NCBI RefSeq assembly: GCF_022809715.1
Contig: NZ_CP094459.1
Coordinates: 2,480,001-2,544,000, forward strand
DNA length: 64,000 nucleotides
Direction: 5' to 3'
From: Burkholderia pyrrocinia
GTDB taxonomy: Bacteria; Pseudomonadota; Gammaproteobacteria; Burkholderiales; Burkholderiaceae
Part shown: positions 1 to 6,795 of the stretch, in pieces
Numbering within the stretch: position 1 is the first letter of the stretch
Layout of the letters: the number at the start of each line of letters is the position of its first letter
The notes under the pieces: model-generated
What the model saw: the letters and a program-made list of their open reading frames with translations, nothing else
Database searches by the model: none
What the model was told of the DNA's origin: nothing
Position numbers and translations under genes: made by a program

Positions 1-327
1 TTCGCGGCCGGGCCGGTCGAGCACGGTATCGAGGTGCGTCGCGTGAAAGCGCTCCTCGCCGATCGCGGTGATCGTCGATGCGAGCTCGTTCGCGTTCGGA
101 AAAATCTCGCCCCACGGCCGCTGCGCGAGCTGCCTGCGCGAGATGTCGAGCATTGCCTCCGCCGACGGGTTCGCGAACGCGATCCGCAGCGTCTTGCGGT
201 CGAGCACGATCACGACCGTCGGCAGCGCTTCCAGCCCCGCAAGCAGGCCCGAACGCGCAAGCCGCTCGTCGTCCGTCAGCCGCTCGGGCTGCCCCGTCTT
301 CGCCTTGATCAGATTCTTCAGAACCAT
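1..327 (-). CDS. ntrB: Nitrogen regulation sensor kinase NtrB (GlnL), N-terminal part only
   Basis: The gene is cut by the left edge of the window, so only about 109 N-terminal residues are visible. They begin MVLKNLIKAKTGQPERLTDD and run into a PAS sensor region (GLEALPTVVIVLDRKTLRIA, then NPSAEAMLDISRRQL), which is the usual start of NtrB. NtrB autophosphorylates and controls the sigma-54 activator NtrC in response to the PII/glutamine signal. The gene lies downstream of glnA on the same strand, the normal glnA-ntrB-ntrC order, but two terminator-like hairpins separate them, so ntrBC probably also has its own transcript. No strong ribosome binding site is seen before the ATG. The kinase domain lies outside the window. 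Confidence 0.85.
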   Translation of the reverse strand, partial: MVLKNLIKAKTGQPERLTDDERLARSGLLAGLEALPTVVIVLDRKTLRIAFANPSAEAMLDISRRQLAQRPWGEIFPNANELASTITAIGEERFHATHLDTVLDRPGRE

Positions 328-377
328 CTGCGTGCTTGTCGCGCCTCAACGGGCCAGAAAATGAAAATCGTCGGAAC

Positions 378-407
378 AAAAAAGGGACGGCTGGACGCCG
401 CCCCTTT
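378..407 (-). terminator. Second terminator after glnA
   Basis: On the minus strand AAAGGGGCGG and CCGTCCCTTT form a stem with one mismatch around a 7-nt loop, followed by a run of six T. It lies about 80 bp beyond the glnA stop and 50 bp before ntrB. With the hairpin at 456-479 it makes a tandem terminator pair. Confidence 0.7.
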
Positions 408-455
408 CAGACTCCGCCGTTCCCGCCGCAGGCTGCGCGACGGGAACGAACCGGC

Positions 456-479
456 AAAAAGGCGCTGAATCGAAGCGCC
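456..479 (-). terminator. Rho-independent terminator directly after glnA
   Basis: Eight bases past the glnA stop codon, GGCGCT and AGCGCC pair around a 7-nt loop and run into TTTTT on the minus strand. This is a compact intrinsic terminator. A further 8-bp perfect inverted repeat (418-425 with 441-448) lies between it and the second terminator but has no T-run. Confidence 0.8.
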
Positions 480-487
480 ATCGCCGA

Positions 488-1903
488 TTACAGCGAGTAG
501 TACATCTCGAACTCGATCGGGTGCGTCGTCATGCGGAACTTCGCCAGTTCCTGCTCCTTCAGCGCGAGGTACGCATCGATCATGCCGTCCGTGAACACGC
601 CGCCGCGCGTCAGGAACTCGCGATCCTTGTCGAGTGCTTCGAGTGCCTGGTCGAGGCCCGCGCAGACGGTCGGGATCTTTGCATCCTCTTCCGGCGGCAG
701 GTCGTACAGGTTCTTGTCCGCTGCTTCGCCCGGATGGATCTTGTTCTGGATCCCGTCGAGGCCGGCCATCATCAGCGCCGTGAAGCACAGGTACGGGTTC
801 GCCATCGGATCCGGGAAGCGCGTTTCGATGCGGCGGCCCTTCGGGTTCGACACGTGCGGAATGCGGATCGATGCCGAACGGTTGCGTGCCGAGTAGGCCA
901 GCTTGACCGGTGCCTCGAAGTGCGGGACCAGACGCTTGTACGAGTTCGTCGTCGGGTTCGTGATCGCGTTCAGCGCACGGGCGTGCTTGATGATGCCGCC
1001 GATGTAGAACAGCGCCAGTTCCGACAGGCCGGCGTAGCCGTTGCCCGCGAACAGGTTCTGGCCGTCCTTCCAGATCGACTGGTGAACGTGCATGCCCGAA
1101 CCGTTGTCGCCGACGACCGGCTTCGGCATGAACGTCGCCGTCTTGCCGTACGAGTGCGCGACGTTATGGATGATGTACTTCGACCATTGCGTCCAGTCCG
1201 CACGCTGCACGAGCGTCGAGAACTTCGTGCCGATTTCGTTCTGGCCCTGGCCCGCCACTTCGTGGTGGTGCACTTCGACCGGGATGCCGAGCTGTTCGAG
1301 CAGCAGGCACATTTCCGAACGCATGTCCTGGAACGTGTCGACCGGCGCGACCGGGAAGTAGCCGCCCTTCGTGCCCGGACGGTGGCCCGTGTTGCCGCCT
1401 TCGAATTCCTTGCCCGACGACCACGGCGCTTCTTCCGAGTTGATCTTCACGAAGCAGCCCGACATGTCCGTGTTCCACTGGACCGAGTCGAAAATGAAGA
1501 ATTCCGGTTCCGGACCGAAGTAGGCCGTGTCGCCGATGCCCGTGCTCTTCAGATACGCTTCGCCGCGCTTCGCGAGCGAACGCGGATCGCGCTCGTAGCC
1601 CTTGCCGTCGGCCGGCTCGACCACGTCGCAGGTCAGCACGAGGGTCGACTCTTCATAGAACGGGTCGACGAATGCGGCGCTCGGGTCCGGCATGAGCAGC
1701 ATGTCCGACGCCTCGATGCCCTTCCAGCCCGCGATCGACGAACCGTCGAATGCATGACCGCTTTCGAACTTGTCTTCGTCAAACGCCGAAACCGGCACCG
1801 ACACGTGCTGTTCCTTGCCGCGCGTATCCGTGAAGCGGAAATCGACAAACTTGACGTCCTCGTCCTTCACGAGCTGCATGACGTCGGCGACGGTTTTACT
1901 CAT
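488..1903 (-). CDS. glnA: Type I glutamine synthetase
   Basis: A 471-residue glutamine synthetase (ammonia + glutamate + ATP to glutamine), the main ammonia-assimilation enzyme in the cytosol. It has the full bacterial GSI layout: N-terminal beta-grasp ([20 protein letters not shown]), the FDGSSIAGW signature, the ATP-binding stretch [16 protein letters not shown] and the NRSASIRIP signature. The adenylylation motif NLYDLPPEE puts the modifiable tyrosine at residue 400, so activity is expected to be controlled by GlnE. An AGGAG box precedes the ATG. Transcription is probably driven by the sigma-54 promoter at 2015-2030 with NtrC sites farther upstream, and is closed by tandem terminators. It is distinct from the polyamine-type synthetase at 20210-21547. 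Confidence 0.98.
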   Translation of the reverse strand: MSKTVADVMQLVKDEDVKFVDFRFTDTRGKEQHVSVPVSAFDEDKFESGHAFDGSSIAGWKGIEASDMLLMPDPSAAFVDPFYEESTLVLTCDVVEPADGKGYERDPRSLAKRGEAYLKSTGIGDTAYFGPEPEFFIFDSVQWNTDMSGCFVKINSEEAPWSSGKEFEGGNTGHRPGTKGGYFPVAPVDTFQDMRSEMCLLLEQLGIPVEVHHHEVAGQGQNEIGTKFSTLVQRADWTQWSKYIIHNVAHSYGKTATFMPKPVVGDNGSGMHVHQSIWKDGQNLFAGNGYAGLSELALFYIGGIIKHARALNAITNPTTNSYKRLVPHFEAPVKLAYSARNRSASIRIPHVSNPKGRRIETRFPDPMANPYLCFTALMMAGLDGIQNKIHPGEAADKNLYDLPPEEDAKIPTVCAGLDQALEALDKDREFLTRGGVFTDGMIDAYLALKEQELAKFRMTTHPIEFEMYYSL

Positions 1904-2014
1904 AACCTCTTCTCCTGATTGAACAATTCCGGCGGACTGGGAACCGCCTCGTTTATCGAGCTGATCGGGGTCTTGCTTTGGCGCAGCGCGCCCCGATTCG
2001 ACCGAATTCTATAA

Positions 2015-2030
2015 AGCAGCTTCCGTGCCA
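2015..2030 (-). promoter_or_regulatory. Sigma-54 promoter of glnA
   Basis: Read on the minus strand the sequence is TGGCACGGAAGCTGCT, with the GG and GC doublets exactly 10 bp apart as required for -24/-12 recognition by RpoN. It differs from the consensus TGGCACGNNNNTTGCW at one base. Transcription would start near 2003, leaving a leader of about 100 nt before the glnA ATG. Confidence 0.85.
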
Positions 2031-2129
2031 CCCATGCGCAAGACTGGCACGAATCGCGCCGGCGCTCGCCGCGACGGGGCTGCGCTGCGCGATTCCGGGG
2101 CCTGGCGCCGCACCGGCCATCAACCGGAA

Positions 2130-2144
2130 GCACCGTAATGGTGC
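2130..2144. promoter_or_regulatory. NtrC-type binding site (strong)
   Basis: GCACC-GTAAT-GGTGC is a perfect 5-bp dyad with a 5-bp spacer, matching the enterobacterial NtrC enhancer pattern GCACC-N5-GGTGC. It lies about 130 bp upstream of the inferred sigma-54 start, a typical enhancer distance. Confidence 0.75.
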
Positions 2145-2199
2145 AATCTTCGCGATGCGCCGCGCCCGTCGAATCATTCTGGTGCATGCGCGCAATTCT

Positions 2200-2214
2200 G
2201 CACTCTTTTGGTGA
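2200..2214. promoter_or_regulatory. NtrC-type binding site (weaker)
   Basis: GCACT-CTTTT-GGTGA keeps four of the five bases in each half of the NtrC dyad. It lies 70 bp (about seven helical turns) from the stronger site, so both could face the same side of the DNA. It is also close to the divergent rhodanese gene. Confidence 0.5.
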
Positions 2215-2308
2215 GCGCGTGTGCGGTGCGTCCACCGTACCGCATGCGGACATCCGGGCCGCGGCGCCGCGCTAGAATGTTCGTTTGACCGATCAGGAGA
2301 CTCCCACC

Positions 2309-2773
2309 ATGAGTACGCTCGACCAGCTTTACGCGAAGGCCGACGAACGCCGCGCACAAGGCGCGCTCAACTACGCCGGCGCGCTGCTGCCGGTCGAGGC
2401 ATTCGAACTGCTGCAGCTCGACCCGTCGGCGCGCCTCGTCGACGTGCGCACCCGTGCCGAACTCGACTGGATCGGCCGCCCGCTCGTCGGCGACGGCCAG
2501 TACCTGCACCTCGAATGGACGCGCTACCCGGGCGGCGTGCCGAACGCCGAATTCGTCAACGAACTGAAGGCGGCCATCGCGCCCGATACGCCCGTGCTGT
2601 TCCTGTGCCGCAGCGCCGCGCGCTCGAAGCTCGCCGCGGTCGCGTCGTCGCAGGCCGGCTTCACGAAGGCGTTCGACCTGCTCGAAGGCTTCGAGGGTGC
2701 AAAGGACGCCGAAGGCCACCGCAAGACGGTCGACGGCTGGTGCTTCCGCAAACTGCCGTGGATCGGCGCCTGA
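2309..2773 (+). CDS. Single-domain rhodanese-like protein
   Basis: A 154-residue cytosolic protein with one rhodanese fold. It has ARLVDVRTRAELDWIG near residues 40-55 and the active loop LFLCRSAARSKLAA with the candidate sulfur-carrying cysteine. Rhodanese domains transfer sulfane sulfur, for example from thiosulfate, but the physiological donor and acceptor cannot be told from sequence. The start at 2309 is chosen because CAGGAG precedes it; an in-frame TTG 24 nt upstream lacks a ribosome site. A TAGAAT at 2273-2278 is a plausible -10. The gene is divergent from glnA and shares its 400-bp control region, so nitrogen control of this gene is possible but unproven. Confidence 0.85.
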   Translation: MSTLDQLYAKADERRAQGALNYAGALLPVEAFELLQLDPSARLVDVRTRAELDWIGRPLVGDGQYLHLEWTRYPGGVPNAEFVNELKAAIAPDTPVLFLCRSAARSKLAAVASSQAGFTKAFDLLEGFEGAKDAEGHRKTVDGWCFRKLPWIGA

Positions 2774-2835
2774 CGGCGCACGCGCCCGACCGGTTGCGAC
2801 AGCCTCATCGTCGAGCCGGGCGATGACATGCCGAT

Positions 2836-2867
2836 GACGGGCCGCATTGCGCGGCCCGTCGCTTTTT
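2836..2867 (+). terminator. Terminator after the rhodanese gene
   Basis: GACGGGCCGC and GCGGCCCGTC form a perfect 10-bp stem around ATTGC, followed by GCTTTTT. It sits between the convergent rhodanese gene and the molybdopterin-binding-domain gene. Confidence 0.85.
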
Positions 2868-2883
2868 GTACGCCCGCTCCCGG

Positions 2884-3699
2884 TCAGGCGCGCGACGTGT
2901 CGGGCTCGACGACGTCGCCGCCGAGCAGGTGCACGCCTTCGCGCAGCTTCACGAACGCGGCCGCGACCGCTTCCGGCTCCCCTTTCACGCCGAGGTCGAT
3001 GTGACGGCGCGCGTAGATGCCGCCGCGCTCCGTATCGCCGACGCTCGGCAGGCTGAACACACGCACGCCCGGGAAGTCGCGCTCGATGCGCTCCATCAGC
3101 GGCGTGAGCGTCGATTCCGGCAGCTCGAACACGTACAGCGAGCGCTCCGCGTGCGGCGTCGCGTGATGCAGGTGCGCGTATTTCGTATCGAGCACCCATT
3201 CGATCATCGGCCAGGCCATCACCGGGAAGCCCGGCACGAAATGCAGATCGCCGACCGAGAAGCCGGGAATCCGGTTATAGCCGTTCGGGATGATCGTCGC
3301 GCCCACCGGAAACACGCCCATGTTGAAGCGGTGCTGGTTCTCCGGCGAGTCGAAGTCGACCGGCGTGGCCGGATCGGCATGCGTTTCCCGGATCCGCTCC
3401 GAGATCAGCACCTTCGCTTCCGGATGCAGTTCGAGCGGCACGCCGAGCGCGGCGGCCGCGCACTGGCGCGTGTGGTCGTCCGGCGTCGCGCCGATGCCGC
3501 CCGTCGAGAACACGATGTCGCCCGACGCGATCGCGCGTGCGAGCGTCGCCGTGATGCGTGCCGGATCGTCGCCGACATATTCGGCCCAGTCGAGCGCGAG
3601 GCCGCGCGCGCCGAGCAGCTCGATGACCTTCGCCAGATGCTTGTCCTGCCGGCGGCCCGAAAGGATTTCGTCGCCGATGATGATGATGCCGATGCTCAT
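2884..3699 (-). CDS. MoaB/CinA-type molybdopterin-binding domain protein
   Basis: A 271-residue protein starting MSIGIIIIGDEILSGRRQDK, the typical opening of the MoCF_biosynth (MoaB/Mog/CinA N-domain) fold. The motif FSTGGIGATPDDHTRQ near residues 85-100 is the family's phosphate/pterin-binding loop. The C-terminal deamidase domain of full-length CinA is absent, so this is the short form often labelled competence/damage-inducible protein A; its substrate is not known. Its ATG overlaps the stop of the upstream EI24 gene by four bases (ATGA), which points to translational coupling. Confidence 0.85.
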   Translation of the reverse strand: MSIGIIIIGDEILSGRRQDKHLAKVIELLGARGLALDWAEYVGDDPARITATLARAIASGDIVFSTGGIGATPDDHTRQCAAAALGVPLELHPEAKVLISERIRETHADPATPVDFDSPENQHRFNMGVFPVGATIIPNGYNRIPGFSVGDLHFVPGFPVMAWPMIEWVLDTKYAHLHHATPHAERSLYVFELPESTLTPLMERIERDFPGVRVFSLPSVGDTERGGIYARRHIDLGVKGEPEAVAAAFVKLREGVHLLGGDVVEPDTSRA

Positions 3700-4523
3700 G
3701 CCTGCCCCATGTCGATTGCGGTGGCGCGCGCGCTCGCGCGCAGGTCCTCCAGCGCGCGCAGGCAATAGTGCCCGAACCACAGCGCCGAGAAGACGAGGAT
3801 GAAAGCGTAAACCCAGATCATGGCCGCCGCGACGAACGGGAACAGCACCATCATCCAGACCGACGATACCCATACGAAGGTCGGCACGGTGCCGAGCAGC
3901 CCGGTCGCGACGCCGATGCCGATCAGCGGCCAGCGATGCTGCCGCACGAGCGCGCGGCGCTCGTCGCGGCTCGCGTGCAGCGCGAGCGCGTCGTAGGTCA
4001 TCACGCGGTAGGTGAGCCAGCCCCAGATCACCGGCGGCAGCAGCGCGAAGAACGGCGGGATCAGCCACAGCGGGATCGTGACGACGAGCACGACGACGCC
4101 GGCCAGCGCCGCCCACAGCGAATTGAACACGCTGCCGAAGAAAGTGCCGCCCCGCTTCGCCTCGAGCGCCGCGAACTGCCGGTTCGACAGGTGCTTGATC
4201 ACGACCGGCATCGAAATCGTCGCGATCAGCAGCAGCACGGTCAGCACGATCAGCGGAATCGCGAGCGACACGACCACGAACGGCGCGACGACCGCATGCA
4301 GCTGCGACATGCCGATCATGTCGAACGCGCGATACAGCGCGGCCGTCAGCACGAAGCCGTCGAGCGCGCCGCGCGCGAGGTCCAGCAGCGTCTGCCACGA
4401 GAACCACAGCAGGACGCCCCACAGGACGGCGGAGACGAGAAACGGCATCAGGGTGAGCCAGAGCATGCGCGGGTGCAATGCGCTCGCCAATGCCCGGACG
4501 AAGGAACGCAGCAAATCGTTCAT
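3696..4523 (-). CDS. EI24-domain integral membrane protein
   Basis: A 275-residue polytopic membrane protein (MNDLLRSFVRALASALHPRM, then LWLTLMPFLVSAVLWGVLLW) with about six hydrophobic segments and the EI24/CysZ-like pattern WLTYRVMTYDALALHAS followed by RRALVRQHRW. CysZ relatives transport sulfate, but this branch has no assigned substrate. The start at 4523 is chosen because the upstream in-frame extension is low in family-like sequence and overlaps the terminator stem of the next gene. It is coupled to the molybdopterin-domain gene by an ATGA overlap. A role linking the two is inference only. Confidence 0.8.
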   Translation of the reverse strand: MNDLLRSFVRALASALHPRMLWLTLMPFLVSAVLWGVLLWFSWQTLLDLARGALDGFVLTAALYRAFDMIGMSQLHAVVAPFVVVSLAIPLIVLTVLLLIATISMPVVIKHLSNRQFAALEAKRGGTFFGSVFNSLWAALAGVVVLVVTIPLWLIPPFFALLPPVIWGWLTYRVMTYDALALHASRDERRALVRQHRWPLIGIGVATGLLGTVPTFVWVSSVWMMVLFPFVAAAMIWVYAFILVFSALWFGHYCLRALEDLRASARATAIDMGQA

Positions 4524-4557
4524 GCGAGCCTGTATCGACGGAGAAAAACGGGGAAAG

Positions 4558-4606
4558 GATAAACCACGCGGCCCGCATGCGCCAAAGCGCATGCGGGCCG
4601 CGTGGG
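4558..4606 (-). terminator. Very strong terminator after the fatty-acid-hydroxylase gene
   Basis: CCACGCGGCCCGCATGCG (4565-4582) and its exact complement (4589-4606) make an 18-bp perfect stem with a 6-nt loop, followed on the minus strand by TTTATCCTTT. It closes the propeller/hydroxylase operon. Confidence 0.8.
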
Positions 4607-4634
4607 AGAGCCGCTCAACGGGAGTGTGGCCGGA

Positions 4635-5609
4635 TCAGGCCGACGCCGCGCCGCGCTTCGCGGGGGACAGGCGCCGGAAGATTCGCACGAACGCGAGGCC
4701 GTGCTGCGCCCAGAAGCCTTCGCCGTAGGACACGCCGTCGACCTGTTCGCGGATGCCGGTCGGTTCGACCGTGCGGTTCCACGACGCGGTGCCGAACATC
4801 ATGTCCCACCACGGGAACAGCACGCCGAAGTTGCAGCCGTACTTGGTGCCTTCGTGGCCGTAGCCGACCGCGTGGTGGCGCCGATGGAAGATCGGGCTCA
4901 CGAGCAGGCGCTCGCCGAGCCAGCCGAACGACAGCCGCGCATTCGTATGCTGGATGCTCTGCATGAAGTTCGTGAACGCGGTCAGCACGACGAACTGCGA
5001 CGGCGTCACGCCGATCACGAGCGCGATCGCCGCGAAGAAGCACGACTGGATCACGTCGTCGAGCAGGTGGTTGCGGTCGTCGCACCACAGCGACATCTGC
5101 CGCTGGCTGTGGTGCACGGCGTGCAGCTCCCACCAGATGCCGAACTTGTGCTGCCAGCGGTGATACCAGTAGCCGGCGAAGTCGAGCACGACGAGATAGA
5201 TCGCGAACGCGACGATCGGCTGCGAGGTCACGCCCGGCCACAGATAGTCGAGGTTGACGTTCGCGACGCCGTGCAGGCGCAGCCATGCCTGGAAGTTGTC
5301 GAATACCGGCTGCAGCGCGAAGAAGAAGAACAGCGTGTAGATGCCGAGCTTCGAGATCGCCGTATAGATCACGTCGACCCGCACCGCGCGGCGGTTCTTC
5401 CAGCGCTCGACCGGCAGCAGCGCCTCGAGCGGGCGCAGCAGCGCGAACATCAGCACCATCTGCAGCGCGCCGATGATCACCCAGTACAGCGCGTCGTAGG
5501 TGTCCTCGTCATAGTCCATCAGGTTGAACTTGAAGAGGAGCGGCTGCACGACGTCGACGTACAGCCAGGTCTGGATGTCCGACACGAACGCATCGATCAG
5601 GTGCAGCAT
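4635..5609 (-). CDS. Membrane fatty-acid hydroxylase / sterol desaturase family protein
   Basis: A 324-residue membrane di-iron enzyme. The three histidine clusters of the family are visible: YWYHRWQHK, then ELHAVHHSQ, then FHRRHHAVGYGHEGT, which together bind two irons for O2-dependent hydroxylation or desaturation of a lipid. Hydrophobic segments occupy roughly residues 40-60, 80-110 and 140-165. In bacteria the substrate is usually a fatty acid or hopanoid-like lipid; it cannot be fixed here. The gene follows the beta-propeller gene by 16 bp on the same strand, so the two are probably one operon ended by the 18-bp hairpin. Confidence 0.88.
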   Translation of the reverse strand: MLHLIDAFVSDIQTWLYVDVVQPLLFKFNLMDYDEDTYDALYWVIIGALQMVLMFALLRPLEALLPVERWKNRRAVRVDVIYTAISKLGIYTLFFFFALQPVFDNFQAWLRLHGVANVNLDYLWPGVTSQPIVAFAIYLVVLDFAGYWYHRWQHKFGIWWELHAVHHSQRQMSLWCDDRNHLLDDVIQSCFFAAIALVIGVTPSQFVVLTAFTNFMQSIQHTNARLSFGWLGERLLVSPIFHRRHHAVGYGHEGTKYGCNFGVLFPWWDMMFGTASWNRTVEPTGIREQVDGVSYGEGFWAQHGLAFVRIFRRLSPAKRGAASA

Positions 5610-5625
5610 CGTTCGCCCCCGCCCG

Positions 5626-6615
5626 TTACGCGCCGTTCGCCGCCTTCCACGGCGCGCGGTCGTAGAAGTAGATGCCGTGCGGCGAGCGGCCGACGGAGAT
5701 CGTCTGCACCAGCTTGCGCGACGCCAGGTCGATGATCCCGACCTTCTTCGCGAAGCGGAACGTCACCCACAGCGTCTTCTTGTCGGCGGACAGCTCCATG
5801 TCGTCGGGGCCCGGCAGCAGGCCGGTGATGTCGCCGACGTTGGTGAGCGTGTTCTCGTCGATGATGCTGATCGTGTTCGCGACCCGGTTCGTCACCGCGA
5901 CGTGCGTGCCGTCGGCGAGCGAGCGGAAGTTGTGCGCGCCCTTGCCGGTCTGGATCGTCTTCACAACCTTCTGGTTGCGCCAGTCGACGACCGCCACGTA
6001 ATCGGCGCCCGTCATCCCGACGAGCAGGTACTTGTCGTCCGGCGTGAGCCACAGGCCCGCCGGCACCTTGCCGACCGGCATCTTCCACTTGACCGTCTGG
6101 GTAGCGAGGTCGACCGCCGCGATCTCGCCGGACACCTGCAGCGACACGAGCACCGTCTTGCTGTCCTTCGTAAACGCGAGGTGGCTCGGCATCACCGCGA
6201 GCGGCAGGCGCTTCGCGATCTTCAAGTCACGGCCGTCGTAGCTGTAGATGTCGAGGCGATCGAGGCGCAGCCCGGTCGACACGAACCACTTGTGATCGGG
6301 CGAGAAGCCGAGCTGGTATGGATCCTCAATGCCTTCGACCGTGCGTTGCAGCTTGCCCGTCTTCGGATCGACGAACATCAGGCTGTTCGAGACCGAATTC
6401 GCGACGATCAGCGACGAATTGTCGGGTGCCGCCATCAGGTGGTGCGGTTCCTTGCCGGTCGGCATCGTGCCGACGACCTCGCGGGTCTGCTGATCGATCA
6501 GGGAAAGCGTCGCTTCGGCCGAATTGAGGACGATCACGTTATTCGCGTGTGCGGCGGGCGCCAGTACGGCGGCGGCCAGCGCGAGCGTGCGGCCGAGGGA
6601 AAGGAAAGTGCGCAT
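5626..6615 (-). CDS. Exported YVTN/YncE-like beta-propeller protein
   Basis: A 329-residue protein with a signal peptide (MRTFLSLGRTLALAAAVLAP, cleavage likely after AHA), so it is periplasmic. The mature part is a run of about seven WD-like blades with the recurring patterns of YncE/YVTN proteins (VIVLNSAEATLSLID, SLIVANSVSNSLMFVD, VAVTNRVANTISIIDENT, RSPHGIYFYDR). Such propellers bind partners or cofactors; related ones accompany PQQ or cytochrome enzymes. No catalytic residues can be assigned. It probably leads the operon with the downstream membrane hydroxylase. Confidence 0.82.
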   Translation of the reverse strand: MRTFLSLGRTLALAAAVLAPAAHANNVIVLNSAEATLSLIDQQTREVVGTMPTGKEPHHLMAAPDNSSLIVANSVSNSLMFVDPKTGKLQRTVEGIEDPYQLGFSPDHKWFVSTGLRLDRLDIYSYDGRDLKIAKRLPLAVMPSHLAFTKDSKTVLVSLQVSGEIAAVDLATQTVKWKMPVGKVPAGLWLTPDDKYLLVGMTGADYVAVVDWRNQKVVKTIQTGKGAHNFRSLADGTHVAVTNRVANTISIIDENTLTNVGDITGLLPGPDDMELSADKKTLWVTFRFAKKVGIIDLASRKLVQTISVGRSPHGIYFYDRAPWKAANGA

Positions 6616-6644
6616 GAAGACTCACGTCGTGGAACAACCGTCAT

Positions 6645-6675
6645 TGTAAAACGCTCAACCGGCCTCGCCGGTTGA
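6645..6675 (-). terminator. Terminator after hrpA
   Basis: TCAACCGGC and GCCGGTTGA form a 9-bp perfect stem with a 3-nt loop, followed on the minus strand by GCGTTTTAC. It lies 120 bp past the hrpA stop and just upstream of the propeller gene. A GC-rich stretch with further self-complementarity (6720-6770) lies between. Confidence 0.6.
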
Positions 6676-6795
6676 CCGAAATCGGCGTTGCGCCACTTCG
6701 ACGCATGCCGCGGCGACCGGACAGGCCGGCGCGGCATGCGCAGTACGGGCGGCCGGGGCCGGCCGCCGGTGCGGGCCTGGAAAACCGATGTTGCG

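Noticed and set aside
2884..4578. A single 564-codon frame spanning the EI24 and MoaB/CinA genes
   Set aside because: Only its second half (from 3699) looks like protein; the first half is the out-of-frame shadow of the EI24 gene. The two genes overlap by ATGA and are separate.
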